Source of the DNA: Rutidosis leptorrhynchoides
Lineage: Eukaryota > Streptophyta > Magnoliopsida > Asterales > Asteraceae
Assembly (NCBI RefSeq): GCF_046630445.1
Contig: NC_092340.1
Coordinates: forward strand, 365,098,001-365,162,000
Length of the DNA stretch: 64,000 nt
Direction of reading: 5' to 3'
The first letter of the stretch is position 1; each line of letters begins with the position of its first letter. Under the pieces are notes generated by a model, which saw nothing but the letters and a program-made list of their open reading frames with translations, ran no database searches and was not told the DNA's origin. Both the position numbers and the translations under genes were made by a program. This document shows, piece by piece, positions 1-10,267 of this stretch.

Positions 1-590
1 TCCTTCATTTTATGGTACTTTTTAGGATCAACTTGAAGACCCTCCTTAATAATAGACAACACAATCTGAAACTCAGCATTATCCGTAGAAGTCGGGTCGG
101 GTAGCTTTCCGGATTTCGCAAACTCCTCTTCAGCTTTCACTCCTTCATGAATCAACAAAGTAGCATCACCACCGTCGTCCACAATCAGATCAGGTCCACC
201 ACCTGGACCCCAATCAAGAGCTCGTTCCGTACACCACCAGTACTCTTGCAGAGTCTCCCCCTTCCACGCGAAAACAGCTGCTGAATCACGTGCGATCGCA
301 GCTGCGGCGTGATCTTGAGTTGAGAAGATGTTGCAGGAACACCATCTGACTTCTGCTCCTAATGCGGTTAATGTTTCGATCAATACACCGGTTTGGATCG
401 TCATGTGAAGTGAACCGGTGATTCGGGCGCCTTTGAAGGGCTGCGAGGGTCCGAATTCGGACCTGCAGGACATCAAACCGGGCATTTCAACTTCGGCTAA
501 TTCGAGCTCGAGACGACCGAAATCGGCTAAGGACATGTCCTTGACCTTGTATTCACGGCCGGAAGAAGTTTTCTCGACGTTGAGATCCAT
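1..590 (-). CDS. SAHH: Adenosylhomocysteinase (SAHH), N-terminal part, cut by window edge
   Basis: The minus strand from the ATG at 588-590 reads open to the window edge, 196 codons plus two bases, with no intron. The translation is plainly plant S-adenosyl-L-homocysteine hydrolase: [13 protein letters not shown] near residue 14, [14 protein letters not shown] at residues 54-67 (substrate-binding His62 and Thr64), [21 protein letters not shown], and [20 protein letters not shown] followed by IVDDGGDAT. The enzyme reversibly splits S-adenosylhomocysteine into adenosine and homocysteine. This keeps SAM-dependent methyltransferases, including DNA methylation, free of product inhibition. It acts as an NAD-dependent tetramer, mainly in the cytosol. 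The NAD-binding domain and C-terminus lie outside the window. Residue 68 is Gly where I recall Ala in Arabidopsis, a minor change. No lesion is visible, so the gene looks functional. Identity is very secure; whether this is the only SAHH copy cannot be judged here. Confidence 0.97.
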   Translation of the reverse strand, partial: MDLNVEKTSSGREYKVKDMSLADFGRLELELAEVEMPGLMSCRSEFGPSQPFKGARITGSLHMTIQTGVLIETLTALGAEVRWCSCNIFSTQDHAAAAIARDSAAVFAWKGETLQEYWWCTERALDWGPGGGPDLIVDDGGDATLLIHEGVKAEEEFAKSGKLPDPTSTDNAEFQIVLSIIKEGLQVDPKKYHKMK

Positions 591-599
591 GATTAAAAA

Positions 600-707
600 T
601 TAGGGTTAGGGTTTTGAGATACGATCTGAATTTGGAAAGAGAAGAAGAGAAGGAGATTTGGGTTTTTGACGAGAGAATAAGGTGGGGGATGAAGTGTTAT
701 AAATAGG
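600..707 (-). promoter_or_regulatory. SAHH core promoter and leader: TATA box and telo-box
   Basis: On the minus strand a TATA-like CTATTTATAA lies at about 697-706, some 107-116 bp upstream of the SAHH start codon. It is followed by a CT-rich leader typical of plant housekeeping genes. Just before the ATG, at 600-615, the leader contains AAAACCCTAACCCTAA, two overlapping telo-box cores (AAACCCTAA). Telo-boxes are known near the start of plant genes active in dividing cells. The transcription start has not been mapped; this is motif evidence only. Confidence 0.6.
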
Positions 708-710
708 TTT

Positions 711-2095
711 CAAAAAGATGAGATTAACGGTCAGGATTAGATCAGGGGTTGGTGGATCTAGTCATAGAAGTAGCAATTTTTTATTTTTTATTTTTTATTA
801 AATTTAAATTAAGAGTAAATGAATTATACCGTTAATGTAAGAGTAAATGTAAGATGTAATGTAATGTGTTATACCGATCCGTTTTAAAAACCTATAATAT
901 AATAATATGATATTTACTTATAGTAGGAACCGATTAAAAGACATATTACAAATAGAATTAAAAAAACAATACTTTCTTTACCTGATAACTTCACATCGAT
1001 CGATTCCACAATAGATATGTGAAAGAAAAATCACGTAACGATATTTTGTGTAACATACATTTTGTGTGAAGGTATGTGAGAAAATGAAGATGCACAATTT
1101 TTCTGTTCGTAGAATCAGAAAGAACTACAAAACTAGCATTCTACATATGTTTTCTAATTTTTTTTATTTTATTTTATTTATTTATTGATTTATTTATTTG
1201 CGTAAAACATAAATTTGAATTATTAAAATTCGAAGATCAACGATGTTAACAGACCATCGTCTACTTTAATAGTTAGCTACTCTAATGATTAACTACTTAA
1301 ATAATTTGCTAGATTGTTGTATTTATCCAAATCCAAATGTAGGAATGTTAAATGAAAATTAGAAAAAAAGACAGTACATGTATTTTGACATAACAAAGGG
1401 ACGATATGTAAAATTAACTCTTTATTTTTACTTCAAAGCTTTTTTGTGGGCTGTACTTTATTTGATGAATCAAGCCGAATTTTAGCCACCATATTAGTTG
1501 AGAGTTAGTGGGAGATATTTTGGCAAATATCTTAATTCACAGTGCCACAAGTATAGGATAACATTTCGTGGATCTCATTCTCATACATGTACGCATGTTT
1601 TATGACATTATTTTAAGGAGCCATGAAAGAATGGAGTGGTTGGTGGGCATGTGATAACAGCAGTGCGTAGATCTCAGATTCGTTTGTGTCGGTAACGTGA
1701 AGTACCGTTACCACCGCACCTCTTTTTGGTCCCTTTACGTAAATGAACAAGATGAAGATGAGTTCCTGCATTTGAGTTATTGCATTTAAAATTTTCATTT
1801 ATGACTCAAAAGTCATTTATTATACAAATTCATTTCCATTTATACATTTCATAAAACGACAAGTCACATTTCACTAAACGACAAGCACGCAAATAACATG
1901 CAAATTACAACACCGATGATTTATAACACGATCAAATTTCAAATCGCCTTTAACTACCCAATGTGCTAGTTCATTTACACCCCCGTTCTGCTAGGTTGTT
2001 CCTTTCATTTTGCAAAGTCATCATTGATCATATTTCTACTGCTCGAAAGCCACATGCGAGAAAAAATTCAGAGAGTATACATGAAATCCTCATTT
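711..2095. other. Intergenic, no gene recognised
   Basis: AT-rich sequence upstream of SAHH. Only short chance reading frames occur and I recognise no transposon ends. It probably contains the distal SAHH promoter. Confidence 0.5.
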
Positions 2096-2613
2096 TTTTA
2101 AAGCAACAATTATATTTATAAAAGATATGATATGATATGATACAAAGGGAATGAGCTAGCCCAGTAGCAAGCCCAACACACGTTCAGGACGCACACTATA
2201 CGTGAACTCGAGATACAACAGAAAACAATACAAAATAACTCGAATTACAACAAAAAGGTAGACAGAAGGCATAGATGCGGAGTTTGTATCCCACGCCTTT
2301 AAACCAACTAGGAGAGGTATGAATCCGGGTTAGTTAGTCAAACGTTCCAATCTATTGTGGTGCCTTTTATCCTTCTCGAAATCCAATCAAAAGAGCAAAC
2401 TTGGATCTCATTAAACGCGACCAGAGCGTTCCAACACTTTTCTTGAAACATCTTGTTGTTCCGATTCTACCAAATTAAGTATGAAGTGGTACAAGTATAC
2501 TGCTTGCCAAATATTAACATCACCTCGAAGAAGCTCATTAATGCTAAAATTTAAGAACTTATCGCGATTCCACCAATTGTAAATCTGAGTCCAAACCACT
2601 CATGTCAAGACTT
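2096..2613 (-). mobile_element. 5'-truncated LINE (L1-type) 3' end, decayed
   Basis: The minus strand matches the C-terminal tail of plant L1-type LINE reverse transcriptases, just past the zf-RVT zinc-binding domain. Visible pieces are a WWN...INELL segment, NIWQAV, and in another frame KCWNALVAFNEIQ and CSFDWISRR. The frame is broken by at least one shift and an in-frame TAG where a lysine or glutamate codon is usual. Downstream is a 3' UTR ending in an A-rich run at about 2093-2100 (T-rich on plus). Most of the element is missing, as is common for LINE insertions truncated at the 5' end. I could not find a convincing target duplication. Confidence 0.7.
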
Positions 2614-2770
2614 CGGTGGTGTAACGTAATAATGTAATGTATATTTAAATTAATATAATACTTTTAGTTTTATTATGTGAAAGTTATTATTTAATTTATA
2701 TTAATTATTCGGTGTATTCAAATATTAATTTACATAGTCTAAAAGTGAAAGTGTTACATAGGGATAGGAG

Positions 2771-3972
2771 TAGGGATGACAATGATCACCTGATCTAATG
2801 GATATTCATCTGATTCACCCGATTCATAATGGATATGGATGATATAAATGGATATGGATACAGATATGAACGAACCTATATAGATATGAATATGGATATG
2901 GATGAAAAAGTTTCATCCATGAATATAGTCATATACACCCGAAATACATTCATAAATACATAAATATAGATTAGGGATGGCAATGAGCGAGAAAAACCTG
3001 TGACCCACGGGTACCCGATCCGTGATGGACAGGTAAAATCACAAAATCTTACCCGCGGGCACGGGTATGGGTAAAAAATTATACCCGCCAACGGGTCGCG
3101 GGTACATACTACCCGTCGCGGGTAAAACCCGATCCGCTAATTCATGAGACTTTATTAGATTTATCCGCGAGTTTTTACATATACAATTATCAATTTAAAA
3201 GAAATTTTACTTGTAATGCAATAATGATTAAAATATAATATTACATATAAGTAAAAAAAACTTGACTTTCACATCATTTTACATACGTTAATTGTACATA
3301 TTTGTTTATAATTAATAAAATTTCGTAACTTTCCTAAATAAAATTAATGAAGTTGTATATTATTATTACCCGCGGGTCACGGGTATCCGCGGGTCACGGG
3401 CATGTGCGAAATTTTTTTACCCGCGGCGAGTAACGGGTCTCAACGAGCAAAAAAAACAACCCGGCAGGCGGGTCGCGGGTATATAGAACCCGTGCCCATT
3501 GCCCGTGGGCGCCATCCCTAATATAGATATATGCAAACACATTTACTTATAAATGCGTTTACAATTAAACATATATTTTTCTTGAAATCATATAATACAA
3601 TAAAACACATATACATAATCAAATAAAAATACAAATTACACAATTAATTTGTCATAGTTTTTGCTTAATAGTAAGTTTAACAAATTGTGTTATATCTTAA
3701 ACAATGATTACACATACTTATGAATAAATTTTAATTATGCCACTATAAATTTTTGTTATATTACGTTTTTGTCTTAATCACATATTAGAAAATATTATAA
3801 CATTTTTTGAATATCAAATGGAAATCCGTTGGCCTTTTTAATCCACTGGATATGGATATTGATGGATGAACTGAAATTAAATGGATATGAATATGGATGA
3901 ATAAAAAATCTAAATTGATATGGATATAAATACGGCTTCATCTGATCCATATCCGATCCATTGTCATCTCTA
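2771..3972. mobile_element. Non-autonomous hAT-like element (outer)
   Basis: The ends form inverted repeats: TAGGGATGACAATG at 2771 and CATTGTCATCTCTA ending at 3972. They resemble the Ac-type hAT terminus (YAGGGATG). Both sub-terminal regions carry runs of GGATATGGAT-like motifs. Flanks ATAGGAG and ATAGGAAG look like a decayed 8-bp target duplication. There is no transposase reading frame. A second hAT element (2972-3520) has inserted inside it. Confidence 0.7.
2972..3520. mobile_element. Non-autonomous hAT-like element nested in the outer one
   Basis: 549 bp bounded by TAGGGATGGCAATG and CATTGCCC...GCCATCCCTA. It is flanked by a perfect 8-bp duplication ATATAGAT at 2964-2971 and 3521-3528, the length expected for hAT elements. 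Both sub-terminal regions are full of ACCCGCGGGT-type GC-rich motifs in opposite orientations, probably transposase-binding repeats. It has no coding capacity. Confidence 0.85.
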
Positions 3973-4102
3973 ATAGGAAGGTGAGCCTAAAAAAAAAATT
4001 ATATCACATTGGCATAAACTAGATATAGAGAATGACCACAATGGCATCTAGATGATATAGCCAAATGCCAATGAAATAAAATATTGACTTTATACTTTAA
4101 GG

Positions 4103-4803
4103 TAGGGATGTTCTTCGGTTCTGATTTTCGATTTTTCGATTTATTCGTTTTTATTTTTTCGGTTTTGAAACTTATAAATTCAAAATCGAAAACTAATTCG
4201 AAACCGAATTCAAATATCTAAACTGAAACCGAACTGAAAACTGAATTATAAATTCGGTTGGTTTTGGTTAAAACCGAATTCAACTTTCAAAATCAAATTG
4301 TTGCTTTTTTCTCTACGAGATGAACAAACATTATCGTATTAATTTTGTAATATATTATAATACAATACATATTATATCAAGAAAATAAACAAATTCAATA
4401 ACCAAAAGAAAGTCGATTTGAATTGATTACATGTATAATAATGTGGAGAGAAAGAAATTAGAAAAAAATATGAATGGATAATCTAAATAGGATTTCAAAT
4501 TCGAGTAAATATACCTTGACTTGAAGAGGTAATTATCTACTCAATTCCTATATCTAACACATGTATACAATTATATTAATAACTTAATATATTTATTTAA
4601 TAACGTCTAAATTGAATTCGGTTTTATATTCGGTTTTCGGTTAACCAAATTTAGGAATTTCAAAACCAAAAACCTAATTTGAATTCGATTTTCGATTTCG
4701 CTCGATTCGAAAATCATTTTACAATTCGGTTTGAATTTTTCTACTTTGATTTCGATTTGGTGTTCGGTTCAAACGGTTTTAACCAAACCGATGAACACCC
4801 ATA
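4103..4803. mobile_element. Third non-autonomous hAT-like element
   Basis: Starts TAGGGATGTTC and ends GAACACCCATA (9 of 11 bp inverted match). It is flanked by CTTTAAGG (4095-4102) and CTTTAAAA (4804-4811), an 8-bp duplication with two mismatches. Sub-terminal parts are dense in TTCGGTT/AACCGAA motifs, which form long imperfect inverted repeats. No transposase is present. Confidence 0.75.
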
Positions 4804-4945
4804 CTTTAAAACCTTTTTTTTTCACTTAATGATTTGTTTTCGTACAACTCTTAAATCAGTAATTAAAATTGTTATTTTTTGTCACTTAATCTGAAAATTG
4901 ATTTGTGTGCAGAAGACATAAAAAATACACCTCGCTTCAAACATA

Positions 4946-5347
4946 GGGTGCGTTTGTTTGTCTCTTAATGGAATGGTTCAATGCTGAATGCTGAACCATT
5001 CAGCATTCATTGCGTTGTTTCTGACCTCTGAATGACATATGATGCTGAATAGTTCAGAATTCAGTGTTGAACCATTCAGAGATGAAACACTCTCTTAACC
5101 ATTAAAAGCCTAAATTTTCTGTAATTTACTTCTCAAATCCTATCCTGAACACTTAACTAACAAGTATATTGAATATTTTATTCATATTACACTTTGATAA
5201 AGTAATTTTACTCAGTTATATCGTTCATTATAAATGATTATCAAACAACTTATTTTCATTTAGAACAAACTTTATTCAATGGGTTTGAATTAATCAGATT
5301 CTAAATTATTTAATTTTAAATCATTCAGTTTTATTAAACGCATTCAT
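4946..5347 (+). repeat. Dispersed repeat, copy 1 (about 400 bp)
   Basis: Begins GGGTGCGTTTGTTT and ends near TAAACGCATTC, so the ends are weakly inverted (TGCGTTT/AAACGCA). It carries several AATGGTTCA / TGAACCATT motifs. A diverged copy in the same orientation lies at 13645-13987, sharing for example CTGAATGACATATGATGCT and AACACTCTCTTAAC. It is probably a small DNA transposon; the superfamily is not resolved because no clean target duplication is visible. Confidence 0.6.
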
Positions 5348-6149
5348 ACTCAAAATAACTTAATGAAAAATAATATAAAAAGGTAGACAGCCACCGTAGT
5401 ACCGTACCACTATAAAAATGTGCTGAAAACACTTGAGGGTTGGTGAGCCTAAAAAGACTATACTACCCTTTTCACCAACTCACTTACCAACCATTTGGAA
5501 AGTGTCTCTGAAGTAAGTTGCGTTTATTGAAATAATGGCAACTCTTTTTACCAACATAAAGAGTGACATCATGACATCGTTTCACTATTAAATTGAAACA
5601 AGTAACCTAAATCAAGCTTGCCACGTTGGCCATTTCAGACCCACAATTTGTTGATAACCAAAAACTGGTTACGAGTTTAGATAATTTCTTCGAATTTTAA
5701 AAGACAAAATCGATTCAGTCCGTATGTTATTTGATTACTCCGTATAAAACATAAAATTCAATTAATCAATAGCAAATCAATATTATAGTAAGTTTTATTT
5801 TTATTTTAATAGTAATAATATATTATTGTTATTTTATAAATTAATGGAAGTATAGTTAACGGTAAATGAAGGTTGGTTTCTTGACTCCGTGACTTTTCTC
5901 CTATTTCTAAAATAGTCATCCTCTTTCTACTTTTTCCCCACTAACTCTTTTGCTTGCTAATTACGACACCAAATCATATTTTTTGCTATAGATCTTACTT
6001 GACATATCATATGCTTTTTTTCTAGCTTTCAACCAACTATTTAAAGATACGTTTGGCAAAATCAAATTGAACATCGGGCATGTAAAAAAATCATGAAAAA
6101 TTTGATTCTACCATTTTCATGACGTCCCTTTATTTATTTATTTATTTTT
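5348..6149. other. Intergenic, no gene recognised
   Basis: AT-rich sequence without a supportable coding frame or recognised element end. Confidence 0.5.
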
Positions 6150-6340
6150 TGATCGAAAGTTCTTTCGGAAGCAGTCTCTCTATCCATAGAACATTGAGAG
6201 GAAAGACTTTCTCTACTCTTAGAGTGTCTCACTATGAGAAGAGAAATGACTTTTCTTTATTCTATGATGGAGGAAGGACTTTCTACATCTTATCTCCCTC
6301 ATACCCTACTTAAGTGGGATTGAGTTTTGTTGTTGTTGTT
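6150..6340 (+). mobile_element. 3' tail of a non-LTR retroelement (RTE/SINE type)
   Basis: The sequence ends with ACCCTACTTAAGTGGGAT, a small hairpin, then TTG repeats (TTGTTGTTGTTG). This is the typical 3' end shared by plant RTE LINEs and the SINEs that use their machinery. The body with GACTTTCTCTACTCTTAGAG and GAAGGACTTTCTACATCTTA resembles degenerate tails I have seen in dicot genomes. TTGGCAAAA occurs at 6053-6061 and again right after the tail (6339-6347), a possible target duplication. No coding part remains. Confidence 0.55.
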
Positions 6341-6779
6341 GGCAAAACTAACTACACTGTAGTAGTTAGAGCCAGAAGACGTTTCATATATGATTTTTCA
6401 ATGCGAAATTGCTTCACATGACTTGGGGAAAATTATTGGCTGGATTTACGGCTCCAATAATGGCAATGTATCGACCGCATTTGGTCTTGGGTGGATGATG
6501 TTAATATAATCTAAACAAGCATCGAAATTTAAAAGATGCTCTTGAATGCTATTACTCTGTCTAGCTTGTGAAGTATATGAAAATTTGGGAAAAATATTAT
6601 CTTAAAACACATCGCCTTAAGAAATTCTCTCACTACAGACAACATCGTAATCTACTCGTACGATTGGTTGTATAGAAGATTCAAAAAAAAAAAAAAAAGT
6701 TGGAAATATAGATTGGAGTACGTGGATTAAAAACTCAAAACTCGTAATTAATTTATATCTTCTTGCTAGTTTTGTGGTT
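6341..6779. other. Intergenic, no gene recognised
   Basis: No supportable coding frame, RNA gene or element boundary seen. Confidence 0.45.
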
Positions 6780-6798
6780 TATATAAAACAACACAAAT

Positions 6799-7043
6799 TT
6801 GTTTGAAAGACTATTTCGACATCGAATACTTTCATTTGTCACACACACGTTAGGATGAAACTCTTCACACACCATCGCCGCATTGGGTACCCGGTGTGTT
6901 TTGGATTAAATCGAGTGACATAGGACATACACATTTAATTACCACAACAGAATCCTTGAGAAAACGCCAATGGATTGGAACCTGTGCCAACTAGGATTCA
7001 AATACAATTCAGAGCTTATACCACCCACGCAATGCCTCGGTGA
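6799..7043 (-). mobile_element. tRNA-derived SINE with 19-bp target duplication
   Basis: On the minus strand the 5' part has an A-box-like GGCATTGCGTGGGTGG and a B-box-like GGTTCCAATCC (consensus GGTTCGANNCC, one change), the internal RNA polymerase III promoter of a tRNA. The 245-bp body ends in a short A-rich tail (CAAACAAA). It is flanked by identical TATATAAAACAACACAAAT at 6780-6798 and 7044-7062, the hallmark of LINE-mediated insertion. Confidence 0.8.
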
Positions 7044-7062
7044 TATATAAAACAACACAAAT

Positions 7063-7779
7063 ACATTCAATCAATGAAATATGTTATAACATCATTATCA
7101 TTATACATATTGTACTGGTGTAGAAATTACCCTACTACACTACTTAAAACCTCATTTTGATTACATATATTTACTTTGTACAAGATTCTAAAAAAAGTGA
7201 TACAACTCGAAATTGTTCAAATATAAGTGTAACAATTAACTTAATGTTTGTACTGAAAATTACCACATGTATAATAGAAGTTGACAAATTGTCAAATACG
7301 ACAGCAAAATTTAGCTTATACGGAGTAATAACTATCTATACAAATCAACAGCATTGCATCAAAACCAACAAAATTGAAATTAAAATCACTCAACAGACAC
7401 TTCTACTCAATTTTGTGTCAATTCTATGAAAAATTAACATTGATATCTCAACCAACACTCACAAGCCACAATAACCTTATTCATTTAAGGTTGTGTTTGA
7501 CATAGTATTAATTCTATGAGAAAAAAAGTAACATTGATGTTAAGCCGTTTTATTTAAGAAAACTTCATTATATTACTCCGAATATGATGCTTAATTTAAA
7601 TTAACTTACATATATAAATTTTTGTTTTAACTATTTTGTCAAATACTTATAAAAATTAAGTTAACTTACAACTATATAAAATAACTTCAGTAACATACTT
7701 TAATTACCATATACACTAAAACTCATAGGTCCATAAACAGTAAACAGTTGCTATGACTTTTGAAATTGTAAACAAACTC
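7063..7779. other. Intergenic, no gene recognised
   Basis: AT-rich. One 90-codon open frame at 7157-7429 has no recognisable domain and a composition expected by chance. Confidence 0.45.
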
Positions 7780-7784
7780 AAACT

Positions 7785-8093
7785 TGTTAAATTCAGTAGG
7801 CTTATAACTACCTTTAGTGGCTTGATTTTTGATGTTATAATTCAGTAGACTTATAACTGCCTTTAGTTGTTTGATTCTTGATTAAGAATGCTAATAATGA
7901 AGTGTAAGAGCAAAGATGATAATGAAGAGAAAGAAAGAAACACTTTGTAAGTGTGAGAAAATGGTGCAAGTTTAATGCTTGCATTCATGGCTATTTATAG
8001 CAAAAATATCACAAGTTTAGGTAATACAATAATATTACTTTTGTGTATCAATAATTGACTATCCATTTATATATATATTTATATATTATAACA
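7785..8093 (-). repeat. Copia 3' LTR
   Basis: 309 bp. The first 49 bp or so (TGTTAAATTCAGTAGG...) are repeated in tandem directly after, starting TGTTATAATTCAGTAG. The same duplication is in the other LTR, so it was present before insertion. A minus-strand TATA box CTATAAATAG lies at 7991-8000. Confidence 0.93.
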
Positions 8094-8102
8094 CTCCCCC
8101 TT
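8094..8102 (-). other. Copia polypurine tract
   Basis: AAGGGGGAG on the minus strand directly abuts the 3' LTR. It is the primer for plus-strand DNA synthesis. A second similar tract (GAGGGGGAG) lies inside at about 8226-8234. Confidence 0.85.
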
Positions 8103-8255
8103 GGATAGCAATTTTGTTTGTTGAAGATCAACTGTAAGTTACTGCCTCGTTAAAAACCTTGCTAAAGAAAATCCAGTGGGAAAAAAAACTTTAGCTAAGG
8201 GAAAAAGAATGCAGCATGGAGTTGACTCCCCCTCAAGTAGACATCGCTTCAGTTG

Positions 8256-8657
8256 TTACATCTTTTGAACATGTCTCATACCAATGTTATGAACGTGTGT
8301 TCTGAAAATAGCAGTTGGAAGTGCTTTCGTGAAAAGATCAGCAGAGTTTTTGCTGGATTGAACATATCTCATTTCAATCTCGTTGTCCTTAATGAGATTT
8401 TGAGTGTATGAGAAGAATCTAGGAGGTATGTGTTTGGTTCGGTCACTTTTGATATACCCTTCTTTCATATGTGCTATGCAAGCTGCATTATCTTCATAGA
8501 TAATTGTTGGACTTTTATCGCGTTCTAGTCCACAAGAATCAGTAATGATTTGTGTCATTGATCTCAACCAAAAACATTCCCGAGTAGCTTCATGTAATGC
8601 AATCACTTCGGCATGATTTGATGATGTAGCAACAAGTGTTTGTTTTGAGAACGCCAT
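8256..8657 (-). pseudogene. Copia RNase H C-terminal part, out of frame with RT
   Basis: Contains KQTLVATSSNHAEVIALHEA, the copia RNase H segment with the catalytic Glu. It also has IYEDNAACIAHMKEG and the terminal HIPPRFF...VQSSKNSADLFTKALP. It should continue from the reverse transcriptase frame at about 8640-8657, but a one-base indel in the CTCAAAACAAAC stretch puts it in another frame. Translation of the upstream frame instead ends shortly after SWRSQ. The apparent Met start is incidental. This is a domain of the polyprotein, not a separate gene. Confidence 0.88.
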
Positions 8658-10255
8658 GATATTGCAGTACCTCCATTTAGGAATACATATCCAGTTTGAG
8701 ATTTAGCTTTATGTGGATCAGATAAATAACATGCATCAGCATAACCAACCAAATCTTGTTTTGATTCGTTAGAATAAAATAATCCTAAATCAGTAGTTCC
8801 TCGAAGGTATCGAAATATGTGTTTGATCCCATTCCAGTGTCTTTTGGTAGGAGCAGAGCTGAACCTTGCCAACAAATTAACTGCAAAAGAAATGTCAGGT
8901 CTTGTACAATTTGTAAGATACATAAGAGCTCCAATTGCACTAAGATATGGTACTTCTGGTCCAAGAATATCTTCATGATCTTCACATGGACGAAATGGAT
9001 CAGTTTCAACATTGAGTGATCTAACAACCATAGGAGTACTTAATGGTTTTGCCTTGTCCATATTGAAACGTTTCAGAATCTTTTCAGTATATGTTGTTTG
9101 ATGTACAAGTAAACCATTAGGCATATGCTCAATTTGTAAACCAAGACAATACTTGATTTTTCCGAGATCTTTCATTTCAAATTCTTTCTTTAGAAGTTGA
9201 ATGGCTTCGTGGATCTCTTTATTTGTACCTATGATGTTAAGATCATCAACATAAACAGCTATGATCACATATCCGGATGTTGTTTTCTTAATGAAAACAC
9301 AAGGACAAGTAAGGTTATTTGTATACCCTTTGCTTATCAAGTAATCACTTAATCGGTTATACCACATACGTCCCGATTGTTTTAACCCATATAAAGATCT
9401 TTGTAATTTAATCGAATACATTTCTTTGGGTTTTGCATTTGATGCTTCTGGTACCTTAAATCCTTCAGGTATCTTCATATATATATCACTATCAAGTGAT
9501 CCATATAGATAAGCAGTCACAACATCCATGAGATGCATTTCTAAATTTTTAGAAACTGCCAGGCTGATTAAGTATCTAAAAGTAATTGCATCCATAACAG
9601 GGGAATAAGTTTCTTCATGATCAATTCTCGGTCGTTGAGAAAAACCTTGAGCTACAAGTCTAGCTTTATACCTTGTAACTTCATTTTTCTCATTTCTTTT
9701 TCGGACAAAAATCCATCTGTATCCTACAGGTTTCACATCTTTAGGAGTGAGAATGATGGATCCGAAAACTTTTCTTTTATTGAGTGATTCTAATTCAGCT
9801 CGTATTGCTTCTTTCCATTGAGCCCAATAATGTCTATTTTGACATTCAACCATAGATGTTGGTTCTGGATCATCATCATTATTCATGATGTCATATGCAA
9901 CATTAAATGAAAATTTCTCATCAAGATTTTTCATTTCATTTCGGTTCCATAATATTTTTGAATGTGCATAATTGATTGCAATTTCTGTATTAACATCATC
10001 AATCTCCTCTGCAGTAGGAGTACTGATTTGTGGTTCTTCTTGAACACTTTCTTTTACCTTATTATCAGCTGATTTTCTTTTTCGAGGATTTTTATCTTTG
10101 GAACCAACTGGTCTCCCACGTTTCAGACGTGGCATAGATTCTTGAGTGACTACATTATCAGTTTTCCGATTTGGAATCTCAACTCGAGCTGGAGTATTAA
10201 CTGCTGGTATATATGATTTAGTCACCCTTTTTGTATCTGTGAATGCATCAGGCAA
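8603..10255 (-). pseudogene. Copia reverse transcriptase and start of RNase H
   Basis: Part of the pol polyprotein. The reverse transcriptase has WIFVRKRNEKNEVTRYKARLVAQGF, here named by its KARLVAQGF core, then YSPVMDAITFRYLISLA, LMDVVTAYLYGSL with the first catalytic Asp, RSLYGLKQSGRMWYNRL, and the catalytic VYVDDLNIIG. RNase H begins at GALMYLTNCTRPDISFAV and GYADACYLSDP. The frame is the same as the integrase frame but is cut off from it by a TAA at 10268-10270. Its end is a frameshift (see 8256-8657). The reverse transcriptase catalytic motifs themselves are intact. Confidence 0.93.
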
Positions 10256-10267
10256 TTGATTTGCAAG

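Noticed and set aside
418-603. Plus-strand frame over the SAHH start
   Set aside because: Antisense shadow of the SAHH first exon, which has a clear family match.
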